DNA from: JBBRHH01 sp038222915
GTDB lineage: Bacteria > Planctomycetota > Phycisphaerae > Tepidisphaerales > Tepidisphaeraceae
Length of the DNA: 6,806 bases
Reading direction: 5' to 3'
NCBI GenBank assembly: GCA_038222915.1
Contig: JBBRHH010000346.1
Coordinates: 1-6,806 of the forward strand
Shown here: in pieces, positions 1 to 6,352 of the stretch
Position numbering within the stretch: the stretch's first letter is position 1
Layout: each line of letters begins with the position of its first letter
Notes under the pieces: generated by a model
Seen by the model: the letters and a program-made list of their open reading frames with translations, nothing else
What the model was told of the DNA's origin: nothing
The model's database searches: none
Program-made: the position numbers and the translations under genes

Positions 1-2
1 TG

Positions 3-848
3 ATTCTCTGCGAAAAGCCCCTCTCTATGAACAGCGCCGAAGGCGAGGAAATGGTCAAGGCCGTCGAGGCCGCCAAGGTTCCCAACCTCGTCTGGTACAA
101 CTACCGCTACACGCCTGCCGTTACCCTCGCCAAGCAGTTGATCGACCAGGGCCGCCTCGGCCGCATCTTCCACTTCCGCGCCAAGTTCCTCCAGGACTGG
201 ACCATCAACAAGGATCTCCCCCAGGGCGGCGCGGCCCTCTGGCGTCTCGACGCCGCCGCCGCCGGCTCAGGCGTCACCGGCGATCTTCTCGCCCATTGCA
301 TCGACACCGCCCTCTGGCTCAACGGCCCGATCAACTCCGTCAGCGCCATGACCGAAACCTTCATCAAGGAACGCAAGCACAATCTCACCGGCAAGGTCGA
401 GAAGGTCGGCATCGACGACGCCTGTGCCTTCATGGCCCGCTTTGACAATGGTTCAATGGCCACCTTCGAATCCACCCGCTACGCCCGAGGCCACAAGGCC
501 GAATACACCTTCGAGATCAACGGCGAAAACGGCTCCATCTTCTGGGACCTCCACGACCTCCACCGCCTTAGCTTCTTCGACTATCGCGACGAAGGCATCC
601 TCCGCGGTTGGAAGTCCATCCACGTCACCGACCCCGACCATCCTTATATGAAGCACTGGTGGGTGCCCGGCCTCCAGATCGGCTACGAACACACTTTCGT
701 CCACGCGGTCGCCGATTTCATCCAGGGCCTCAGCAACGGCAAGCCCGCCATGCCAGACTTCAAAGACGCCCTGCGCACCCAGCGTGTCTGCGACGCAGTC
801 CTCGACTCCGCAAAGAGCGGCGCGTGGCTGCCAGTGAAAGCCGACTAG
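3..848 (+). CDS. Gfo/Idh/MocA family NAD(P)-dependent oxidoreductase, 5'-truncated
   Basis: This is the C-terminal three quarters of a Gfo/Idh/MocA oxidoreductase; 281 codons and the stop are present. The reading frame is open from nucleotide 3, so the ATG at 27 is internal and not the start. Codons 3-6 read CEKP, the family EKP motif whose lysine acts in catalysis and nucleotide binding at the end of the Rossmann domain. Next come the YNYRYTPA segment opening the C-terminal alpha/beta domain and, at about partial residues 89-104, G-x-x-x-D-x-x-x-H-x-x-D (D94, H98, D101 in partial numbering). The last is the usual site of the substrate-binding and catalytic His. Family members usually have about 350-400 residues, so roughly 100 N-terminal residues, including the GxGxxG dinucleotide loop, lie outside the window. 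The substrate, probably a sugar, inositol or related polyol, cannot be told from sequence. The gene ends convergently with the ymdB-like gene, 76 bp away. The family call is firm; the specificity is unknown. Confidence 0.93.
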   Translation: MLCEKPLSMNSAEGEEMVKAVEAAKVPNLVWYNYRYTPAVTLAKQLIDQGRLGRIFHFRAKFLQDWTINKDLPQGGAALWRLDAAAAGSGVTGDLLAHCIDTALWLNGPINSVSAMTETFIKERKHNLTGKVEKVGIDDACAFMARFDNGSMATFESTRYARGHKAEYTFEINGENGSIFWDLHDLHRLSFFDYRDEGILRGWKSIHVTDPDHPYMKHWWVPGLQIGYEHTFVHAVADFIQGLSNGKPAMPDFKDALRTQRVCDAVLDSAKSGAWLPVKAD

Positions 849-904
849 AGTTCGTCGCACGTAACATTATTAAAGGAATCGCGCTCCGCGCCCTGCAAAT
901 TTTG

Positions 905-925
905 AAGGGCGTCTGCCGGCCTTTT
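905..925 (+). terminator. weak candidate terminator between convergent genes
   Basis: In the 76-bp gap between the two convergent genes, AAGG (905-908) can pair with CCTT (920-923). Past one G-G mismatch, CG (910-911) pairs with CG (917-918), leaving a five-base loop, and TT follows. The stem is short and interrupted and the T-run is minimal, so this is only a possible terminator for the oxidoreductase gene. Its last base touches the stop codon of the opposing gene. No better hairpin was found in the gap. Confidence 0.22.
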
Positions 926-1773
926 CAATCCCCACCCGAAGGCTTGTTCGCATCATCTGCGTCGTACGCCTGATCCGCCGTCCCGCCCAGAACCTCCACG
1001 CGCTCGATCGATATCGCGCGCCCAGTCTCCGAATTAATCTCCGCAATCGCCCCGCACATCCGTACGTCCCCGGTCGCCACCTCAAACATCGCGGGCATGC
1101 TCGTCGTCATGTACTTCAGCACCCGTTCCTTGCGTCGACCCAGCACCGAATCGTACGGCCCGCACATCCCCACATCGCTGATGTACGCGCTCCCACCCGG
1201 CAGCACATGCGCATCCGCCGTTGGAATATGCGTGTGTGTCCCAAAGATCATCGAGCACCGCCCATCCAGCCAATGCCCCATCGCAATCTTCTCGCTCGAC
1301 GCCTCCGCATGCACATCGCACACACTGATCTTCACCCGCTCCGGAATCTGCTCGAATATCCGGTCGGCCATCTCAAACGGATCGTTCGATGGCAGATTCA
1401 TAAAGATCCGCCCCAACAGACAAAACACCGCCACCTGCACGCCAGTTGAAGTTGTAACAACCGTATACAGCCGCCCCGAAGCATCCTTCGAAAGGTTCGC
1501 CGGCCGCAGTATCCGCTCACTTGCCGCCAGTGTCGGAATAATGTCCGCTCGCTTGAGCGCATGATCCCCCAAAGTCACCACATCCACCCCATACGACCGC
1601 AGCTTATGAAACAAATTGGTCGTGATCCCGCTTCCCCCCGCAATATTCTCCCCATTGGCAATCACCAGGTGAATATCCCGCTCCCGCACCAGCGCAGGCA
1701 GTTTCTGATGGATCACCTGCCGGCCGGGCCTTCCTACAACGTCACCAAGAGCGAGAATACGAAGTGGGTTCAC
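925..1773 (-). CDS. YmdB/DR1281-family metallophosphoesterase (TIGR00282 type)
   Basis: The 282-residue protein is close to the B. subtilis YmdB/DR1281 family (about 260 aa), binuclear-metal phosphoesterases that cleave 2',3'-cyclic nucleotides and, in Bacillus, affect biofilm and stress behaviour. Family motifs appear in order: GDVVGRPGR (10-18, D11), NGEN (40-43, E42 and N43), LGDH (68-71), LRPAN (89-93), DVHAEASSEK (153-162, H155), GTHTH (178-182, H180 and H182), and SDVGMCGPYDSVLG (199-212). The position that is normally the metal-bridging Asn of GNH is Asp70 here, followed by the expected catalytic His71. The start is GTG at 1773, because homology begins at once with NPLRILALGDVVG. The frame stays open to 2397, but that extension is antisense to lipA and unlike the family. 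No Shine-Dalgarno is seen; a TATACT box ends six bases before the GTG, so the mRNA may be leaderless. The tail after about residue 265 (D/A/G-rich) is an extra. Confidence 0.93.
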   Translation of the reverse strand: MNPLRILALGDVVGRPGRQVIHQKLPALVRERDIHLVIANGENIAGGSGITTNLFHKLRSYGVDVVTLGDHALKRADIIPTLAASERILRPANLSKDASGRLYTVVTTSTGVQVAVFCLLGRIFMNLPSNDPFEMADRIFEQIPERVKISVCDVHAEASSEKIAMGHWLDGRCSMIFGTHTHIPTADAHVLPGGSAYISDVGMCGPYDSVLGRRKERVLKYMTTSMPAMFEVATGDVRMCGAIAEINSETGRAISIERVEVLGGTADQAYDADDANKPSGGD

Positions 1774-1779
1774 CCCGGC

Positions 1780-1785
1780 AGTATA
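1780..1785 (-). promoter_or_regulatory. candidate -10 box for the ymdB-like gene, placing transcription start at its GTG
   Basis: On the - strand the hexamer TATACT (5 of 6 matches to TATAAT) is followed by six bases, GCCGGG, and then the GTG start codon. A start site at the usual distance would fall on or next to that codon. No good -35 hexamer is visible at 16-18 bp spacing, which lowers confidence. Confidence 0.35.
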
Positions 1786-1822
1786 ACGGCTTGCCAACTT
1801 CGCGTGTATCGGACCACCGTGT

Positions 1823-1837
1823 TTGCTCAAATAGCCG

Positions 1838-1851
<14 letters not shown>
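1823..1851 (+). promoter_or_regulatory. candidate lipA promoter
   Basis: TTGCTC (1823-1828) and TAATAT (1846-1851) are separated by 17 bp. The matches to the consensus hexamers are 3 of 6 and 4 of 6. If real, transcription would begin near 1858. That is downstream of the first in-frame ATG (1838) and just before the second (1865), which would make 1865 the true lipA start with a very short leader. The match is weak and could be chance. Confidence 0.25.
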
Positions 1852-2773
<922 letters not shown>

Positions 2774-2807
2774 TCGCGATATTCTTTTCCCAGGCTTTCG
2801 AAAGGAT

Positions 2808-2811
2808 GGAG
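2808..2811 (+). promoter_or_regulatory. Shine-Dalgarno GGAG for the small membrane protein
   Basis: GGAG lies 7 bases before the ATG at 2819, with AAAGGA a little further upstream (2801-2806). This fixes the start and supports the small frame as a real gene, because several neighbours (ymdB-like, lipA, mpg) have no such site. Confidence 0.6.
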
Positions 2812-2818
2812 TGCGGAC

Positions 2819-3121
2819 ATGGCTTCACAAGTTCTCGGCGTTCTCATCTCGGCCGTCGGCATTTTTTGTTTCTTATCCGCTTGGATCAATCGTCTTTGTG
2901 CCTTTGATCAGGACGGACTCCACCAAAAAACTGAGCCCACTTGGGGAATCACGCTTTTGGTTGGCGGTTTAATTCTCTGGGCTTTGGGAAGAATCCATAC
3001 GGTTCTGTCCCCCACGCCACGGGATGAATCAGCAGAAAAGACACTGGCCGGGATCCTGTTTACGATACTCGGGGCAGCCGTCTTGGTCGTCCTCTGGCAA
3101 TTCAAGCTCGGCCGCCTATAG
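2819..3121 (+). CDS. hypothetical small three-helix membrane protein
   Basis: I do not recognise this 100-residue protein. Three hydrophobic stretches look membrane-spanning: about residues 4-23 (VLGVLISAVGIFCFLSAW core), 42-59 (WGITLLVGGLILWALG) and 76-95 (LAGILFTILGAAVLVVLW). The loop between the first two (24-41, DQDGLHQK) is polar, and the one between the second and third (60-75, PTPRDESAEK) is charged. No catalytic motif is visible. It has a good GGAG site 7 bases before the ATG. It starts 45 bp after lipA and could be read through from it, but the composition differs: by my count 2821-3120 is about 53% GC with G and C nearly equal, unlike the C-rich flanks, and codons such as TTG, TTT, GGT and GGG are common. 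Its stop overlaps the convergent regulator's stop by 6 bp. Coding status is likely from the ribosome site and clean helix pattern; function is unknown. Confidence 0.72.
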   Translation: MASQVLGVLISAVGIFCFLSAWINRLCAFDQDGLHQKTEPTWGITLLVGGLILWALGRIHTVLSPTPRDESAEKTLAGILFTILGAAVLVVLWQFKLGRL

Positions 3122-3433
3122 CCGCCGCCCGCAACCCTTCCCCCACTTGCACATCGCCTCCACCACCGGCCGCAAACTCGCCCCCAGCCCCGTCACCGAA
3201 TACTCCACCTTCGGCGGCACCACCGCATACACCTTCCGCCCCACCAGCCCATCCCGCTCCAGATCCCGCAACTGCTGCGTCAGCATCTTCGGCGTAACCC
3301 CCGGCAAACACCGCTTAAGCTCCGAGAACCGCATCGTCCCCTGAAACAAATGCCACAGAACGACCACCTTCCACCGCCCGCCAATCAGGCCAAGCGTCTG
3401 TTCCGCCGGACAAACCCGATGATTACGCTTCAA
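3116..3433 (-). CDS. HxlR/DUF24-family winged-helix transcriptional regulator
   Basis: The 105-residue product is a full-length HxlR (DUF24) DNA-binding protein. Members act as dimers, and several (YodB, HypR, QorR) sense quinones, aldehydes or oxidants through a conserved N-terminal cysteine. Visible landmarks are CPAEQTLGLIGGRWK (8-22) with Cys8 at the redox-sensing position, VLWHLFQG (25-32), RFSELKRCLPGVTPKMLTQQ (35-54) covering the recognition helix, LERDGLV (58-64), the wing ending VPPKVEYS (72-79), then TGLGASLRPVVEAMCKWG (81-98). Further Cys at 42, 95 and 101. The start codon is TTG at 3433, supported by a GGAGG four bases upstream; the nearby ATG at 3444 is in another frame and stops at once. 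The gene is divergent from the HtrA protease, with 117 bp between them. A palindrome over its own promoter suggests autorepression and possibly control of the protease; the target and signal are inferred, not shown. Confidence 0.93.
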   Translation of the reverse strand: MKRNHRVCPAEQTLGLIGGRWKVVVLWHLFQGTMRFSELKRCLPGVTPKMLTQQLRDLERDGLVGRKVYAVVPPKVEYSVTGLGASLRPVVEAMCKWGKGCGRRL

Positions 3434-3437
3434 AAAG

Positions 3438-3442
3438 CCTCC
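3438..3442 (-). promoter_or_regulatory. Shine-Dalgarno GGAGG that sets the TTG start of the HxlR regulator
   Basis: A full GGAGG (reading on the - strand) is followed by CTTT and then the TTG at 3433. The homology to HxlR proteins begins within a few residues of that codon, so the rare TTG start is well supported. The spacing of four bases is short but workable. Confidence 0.6.
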
Positions 3443-3464
3443 ATAGTATCCATTTAGATAGTAT
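3443..3464. promoter_or_regulatory. candidate HxlR operator and -10 region
   Basis: Between the regulator and the protease there is an imperfect palindrome at 3444-3463: TA-g-TATC, six bases, GATA-g-TA, with six of seven positions matching in each arm. The same stretch also reads as a direct repeat of ATAGTAT (3443-3449 and 3458-3464, 15 bp apart). It overlaps a TATACT -10-like hexamer for the regulator (3460-3465 on the - strand) and would cover its transcription start, the position expected of a repressor site. A further TATC at 3471-3474 could add a half-site. Binding by this regulator is inference from position and symmetry. Confidence 0.45.
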
Positions 3465-3483
3465 ACCTTCTATCGGCATGTAC

Positions 3484-3512
3484 TACACATAATAATTCCA
3501 CCTGCCTACAAT
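3484..3512 (+). promoter_or_regulatory. candidate promoter of the HtrA-like protease gene
   Basis: TACACA (3484-3489, 4 of 6) and TACAAT (3507-3512, 5 of 6) are 17 bp apart. Transcription would begin near 3519, giving a leader of about 32 bases that contains the AAGGAG ribosome site at 3536-3541. The candidate regulator operator ends 20 bp upstream of the -35. Confidence 0.35.
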
Positions 3513-3535
3513 CCCCTGCACTCAATAAATGAGGC

Positions 3536-3541
3536 AAGGAG
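3536..3541 (+). promoter_or_regulatory. Shine-Dalgarno AAGGAG for the HtrA-like protease
   Basis: AAGGAG lies 9 bases before the ATG at 3551. An in-frame TGA at 3530-3532 lies just upstream, so no longer N-terminus is possible in this frame. Together these fix the start and show that the lack of a signal peptide is not a start-calling error. Confidence 0.75.
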
Positions 3542-3550
3542 TCCATCACC

Positions 3551-4591
3551 ATGAATCGAATACTCGAACTCGTCTCCAGCAACGCAACGATCGAACACGC
3601 GCCAGTTGTCGCACCCGTCACTCATTCCGACGACGAACTGCTCGACGCCTACTCAACCGCCGTCATCAAGGCCGTCAAACGCGTCGGCCCCGCCGTCGTC
3701 AACATCGAAGTCCGCCACCGCGTCGCCCAGGCCCAGCCCGGCACGCCGCCTCAGGCCCAAGGCGGTTCCGGCTCTGGTTTCGTCTTCACCCCGGACGGTT
3801 TCATCCTCACCAACAGCCACGTCGTGCACGGCGCGGACCGTATCGACGTTACACTCTCCGACGGCCGCGAATACCGCGCCACCCTTGTCGGCGACGATCC
3901 CGACACCGACCTCGCCGTCATCCGCATTGACGCTCCCAACCTCAGTTGGGCCGGCTTCGGCGATTCCCAGTCCATCCAGGTCGGCCAGCTCGTCATCGCC
4001 ATCGGCAACCCCTACGGCTTCCAGGCTACCGTCACCGCCGGCGTCGTCAGCGCCCTCGCCCGTTCCTTCCGATCCGGGTCCGGCCGGCTCATCGACAACG
4101 TCATCCAGACCGACGCCGCCCTCAATCCCGGCAACTCCGGCGGGCCCCTCGTCACCTCCTCCGGCGAAGTCATCGGCGTCAACACCGCCGTCATCCTCCC
4201 GGCCCAGGGCATCTGCTTCGCCACCCCCAGCAACACCGCCAAGTTCGTCGCCGCAAGGCTCATCCGCGACGGCCACATCCGCCGCAGCTACATCGGCGTC
4301 GCAGGCCAGAACGTCCCGCTCCAGCGCCGTGTCGTCCGCTTCCACAACCTCCCCGGCGAATCCGGCGTCCAGGTCTTCAACGTAGACCCCGACAGCCCCG
4401 CCGCCCGGGCCGGCATTGTCGACGGCGACGTCATCGTTTCCTTCGCATCAAAAACCATCTCCAGCATCGACGACCTCCATCGCCTCCTCACCGACGAACA
4501 AGTCAACACACCTTCGCCCATCACCGTACTGCGAAAGACCGAAAAACTCACCCTCCAGGTAACCCCTCTCGAAAAGCCCAAGACGCCCTGA
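3551..4591 (+). CDS. HtrA/Deg-family S1C serine protease with one PDZ domain, no signal peptide
   Basis: The 346-residue protein is a trypsin-like protease of the DegP/DegQ/DegS/HtrA family, which degrades or handles misfolded proteins. The catalytic triad is complete: His90 in TNSHVV, Asp120 in DPDTDLAV, Ser196 in NPGNSGGPL. GSGSGFVFTPDGFILTNSH, IGNPYGFQATVTAGVVSAL and QTDAALNPGNSGG are typical of the family. One C-terminal PDZ domain spans about 245-340 (YIGVAGQNV, then VFNVDPDSPAARAGIVDGDVIVSF). The N-terminus is polar (MNRILELVSSNATIEH), with neither a signal sequence nor a membrane anchor, and an in-frame stop upstream rules out a longer form. It is therefore predicted to be cytosolic, whereas most HtrA proteins work outside the cytoplasm. 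A linker rich in Q, P and G at 58-75 precedes the protease core. The gene has its own promoter candidate and ribosome site, and is divergent from the HxlR regulator. Family call is secure; substrates are unknown. Confidence 0.95.
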   Translation: MNRILELVSSNATIEHAPVVAPVTHSDDELLDAYSTAVIKAVKRVGPAVVNIEVRHRVAQAQPGTPPQAQGGSGSGFVFTPDGFILTNSHVVHGADRIDVTLSDGREYRATLVGDDPDTDLAVIRIDAPNLSWAGFGDSQSIQVGQLVIAIGNPYGFQATVTAGVVSALARSFRSGSGRLIDNVIQTDAALNPGNSGGPLVTSSGEVIGVNTAVILPAQGICFATPSNTAKFVAARLIRDGHIRRSYIGVAGQNVPLQRRVVRFHNLPGESGVQVFNVDPDSPAARAGIVDGDVIVSFASKTISSIDDLHRLLTDEQVNTPSPITVLRKTEKLTLQVTPLEKPKTP

Positions 4592-4593
4592 CG

Positions 4594-4654
4594 CCTCACC
4601 GCCTGTTGCTCCTCCACCCTCTCCCGGTACGCCGGGAGAGGGCCGGGGTGAGGG
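4594..4654. repeat. REP-like palindromic element, possible terminator after the protease gene
   Basis: A perfect 11-bp inverted repeat, CCCTCTCCCGG (4617-4627) and CCGGGAGAGGG (4632-4642), encloses the four-base loop TACG, a UNCG-type loop in RNA. It is flanked by a longer pair, CCTCACC (4594-4600) with GGTGAGG (4647-4653). The half reading GGGAGAGGGCCGGGGTGAGGG resembles interspersed repeats I recall from many bacterial genomes, but I cannot count copies in one window. It begins two bases after the protease stop and has no T-run, so it could stabilise the mRNA 3' end or end transcription weakly. No RAYT transposase is present here. Confidence 0.6.
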
Positions 4655-4660
4655 CGTTCG

Positions 4661-4689
4661 TTTGCACCCCCACGCCTTCCAAGTAAAGT
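4661..4689 (+). promoter_or_regulatory. weak candidate birA promoter
   Basis: TTTGCA (4661-4666) and TAAAGT (4684-4689) are 17 bp apart, each matching 4 of 6 consensus positions. Transcription would start near 4696, a few bases before the GTG at 4701. If the promoter is real, the TTG at 4662 cannot be the start. The match is modest. Confidence 0.2.
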
Positions 4690-4700
4690 CTGCACGAGCA

Positions 4701-5477
4701 GTGCAGCATCCATCGCAATTCAATCTCGACCGACTAAAAAAAGGCCTCCGTCCCTTCCGCCTCCACTGGTTCCCGCGCCTCCGCTCCACCAACGACCACG
4801 CCGCCGTCATGCGCCGCCGCGGCGATCTCTTCGCCCCCGCCATCATTCTCACAAGTCATCAAACCGCCGGCCGGGGCCGCGCCGGCAACACCTGGTGGTC
4901 CGGCCCAGGCGTCCTCACCGTCACCTTCGTCCTCCCCATCGAAGAACACCTCGCCCCCCACCAACTCCCCCTCGTCGCTGGCCTAGCCGTCCGCGCCGCC
5001 GCCGCCCAACTCTGTAACACCAGCGATATCCTCCTCAAATGGCCCAACGACATCCTCCACGAAAATAAAAAACTCGCCGGCCTCCTCTGCGAACGAATCC
5101 AAAAAGCCGACCTCATCGGCCTCGGCCTCAACATCAACGCCATCGCCTCCGAAGCCCCCCCGGCCCTCCGTCACCGCGTCACCTCCCTCCGCACCATCAC
5201 CAACCAACCCCACGACCCCACCAACGTCCTCATCGCCATCGCCGCCGAGCTCCACCGCACCATCTCCCGCTGGAACCAACACCCCTTCCCCACACTCCTC
5301 CACGAATACGACCAACACCACGCCCTCGTCGGCAAGAAGATCACCGTCCTCGGAGCAAGCGAAGGCCAATCCATCACCGGAAAATGCGAAGGCCTCGACA
5401 ACCAGGGCCGCCTGAAAATCCGCACAAAGGGAAAACTAAACACCCTGATAAACGGCCACGTCGACCTCGCCAGATAA
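4701..5477 (+). CDS. birA: biotin--[acetyl-CoA-carboxylase] ligase, monofunctional (class I)
   Basis: The enzyme makes biotinyl-5'-AMP and transfers biotin to a lysine of biotin carboxyl carrier proteins such as that of acetyl-CoA carboxylase, in the cytosol. Counting from the GTG at 4701 (258 residues), the catalytic domain shows RSTND (28-32), the biotinyl-AMP loop GRGRAGNTWW (57-66), KWPND (113-117), KKLAGLL (123-129) and GLGLNIN (140-146), followed by the C-terminal SH3-like cap domain (VGKKITVLG and GKCEGLDNQGRLKIR). The N-terminal winged helix of E. coli BirA is absent, so it should not repress biotin genes itself. Start choice is uncertain: TTG at 4662 adds 13 residues and has GAGG 8 bases before it, but that GAGG belongs to the REP-like element. 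GTG 4701 is a commoner codon and leaves a candidate promoter outside the gene. No biotin synthesis genes are adjacent. It converges on the LOG gene 40 bp away. Confidence 0.95.
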   Translation: MQHPSQFNLDRLKKGLRPFRLHWFPRLRSTNDHAAVMRRRGDLFAPAIILTSHQTAGRGRAGNTWWSGPGVLTVTFVLPIEEHLAPHQLPLVAGLAVRAAAAQLCNTSDILLKWPNDILHENKKLAGLLCERIQKADLIGLGLNINAIASEAPPALRHRVTSLRTITNQPHDPTNVLIAIAAELHRTISRWNQHPFPTLLHEYDQHHALVGKKITVLGASEGQSITGKCEGLDNQGRLKIRTKGKLNTLINGHVDLAR

Positions 5478-5517
5478 TTCTTCGCCCTGCCCTCAGTGAT
5501 CTCTGTGCTGCAAAGTC

Positions 5518-6330
5518 TCACTGCTGCGGCTTCCGAGCCGGCCGCGCATGATCGTTCTCCGTCCGCTTAGGCCGCTTCCCGTAATAAGTCCCCTCCCCCG
5601 TCTTCTGCGACTTCGAACTGTCCATCAGCCCCTTCCCCTTCCCATCCATCGCAATCTGTTTCAGCGCCCGGTCCGACGGCACCCACCAGTGCTTCTTGAT
5701 CCCCTGCTTCACCAGCTTCACCGCCTCCGCAGGCGAATCCACCAAGCGGAAAATATCCAGATCCTCGTGGTCCGCAAACACCGGCGCAACCTCCCGCCGC
5801 AGCCAGTCCACCAGCCCGCTCCAGTATTTCGATCCATAAAGAATGATCGGAAACGCTTGAATCTTCAGCGTCTGGATCAGCGTGATCGTCTCAAAAAATT
5901 CATCCAGCGTTCCATACCCGCCCGGAAAGCAGATAAAAGCGGCCGCGTACTTCACGAACATCACCTTGCGCACATAGAAATAGTGAAAGTTCAAAGTCAG
6001 CGTCTGATACCGATTCGCCTCCTGCTCATGCGGCAGCGAAATGTTCAACCCAATCGATTCGCCGCCCGCCTCGATCGCCCCCTTGTTCCCGGCCTCCATA
6101 ATCCCCGGCCCCCCACCGGTAATCACCGGAAACTTCGCCTTCGCCAGCAGCCCCGCCGTCTTCACCGCCGCCTTGTAATACGGATCACTCGGTTTCGTCC
6201 GCGCACTCCCAAATATCGACACTGCATTTGTCACATGCGCCAAACTCTCAAACCCCTCCACAAACTCCGACATAATCCGAAAAACCCGCCAGCTATCCAA
6301 TTGCAGTTCCTCAAGCTCATTTCGCTTCAT
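5518..6330 (-). CDS. LOG-family Rossmann-fold protein (TIGR00730; nucleotide phosphoribohydrolase-like)
   Basis: The 270-residue protein belongs to the LOG / 'lysine decarboxylase-like' family. Characterised members hydrolyse the N-glycosidic bond of nucleoside 5'-monophosphates (cytokinin activation in plants and bacteria, or nucleotide salvage). Seen here are SIFGSAR (38-44), the phosphate-binding GGGPGIMEAGNKGA (72-85), RK (121-122) and PGGYGTLDE (136-144), with the family Glu at 144. The segment SWRVFRIMSEFVEGFESL precedes the fold, as in longer bacterial members. The C-terminus (about 222-270) is rich in K, R, G, S and Q and probably disordered. The start is ATG 6330, because GAGGA lies 9 bases upstream and homology begins there; an in-frame ATG at 6373-6375 would add 15 residues (MRRRRASPLQ...) that include a hairpin region and is less likely. 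Old 'lysine decarboxylase' labels for this family are misannotations. True substrate is unknown. Confidence 0.93.
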   Translation of the reverse strand: MKRNELEELQLDSWRVFRIMSEFVEGFESLAHVTNAVSIFGSARTKPSDPYYKAAVKTAGLLAKAKFPVITGGGPGIMEAGNKGAIEAGGESIGLNISLPHEQEANRYQTLTLNFHYFYVRKVMFVKYAAAFICFPGGYGTLDEFFETITLIQTLKIQAFPIILYGSKYWSGLVDWLRREVAPVFADHEDLDIFRLVDSPAEAVKLVKQGIKKHWWVPSDRALKQIAMDGKGKGLMDSSKSQKTGEGTYYGKRPKRTENDHARPARKPQQ

Positions 6331-6352
6331 AAGCAATATTCCTCGCTGCAGA

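Noticed and set aside
27..29. ATG as the start of the Gfo/Idh/MocA gene
   Set aside because: The frame is open upstream to the window edge and encodes the family CEKP motif at 9-20, so the gene begins outside the window.
3442..3444. ATG upstream of the HxlR gene as its start
   Set aside because: It is in a different frame and meets TGA after four codons; TTG 3433 is in frame with the homology.
3443..3464. Two ATAGTAT copies as a CRISPR or tandem-repeat array
   Set aside because: Only two 7-bp copies at 15-bp spacing in a promoter; this fits an operator, not an array.
3653..4345. Long - frame rich in Asp, Gly, Ala and Val opposite the protease gene
   Set aside because: Composition is that of an antisense shadow of C-ending codons, with no domain or ribosome site.
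3946..4686. Long + frame rich in Arg, Pro and His inside the protease gene
   Set aside because: Low-complexity translation of a GC-rich gene in another frame; the protease frame has the full catalytic triad.
4690..4706. CTGCAC/GTGCAG hairpin with a 5-base loop at the birA start
   Set aside because: A 6-bp stem is easily found by chance in GC-rich DNA, there is no T-run, and it overlaps the candidate start codon.
4983..5369. Acidic - frame opposite birA
   Set aside because: Repetitive E/G/V/D composition typical of an antisense shadow; birA motifs are intact on the other strand.
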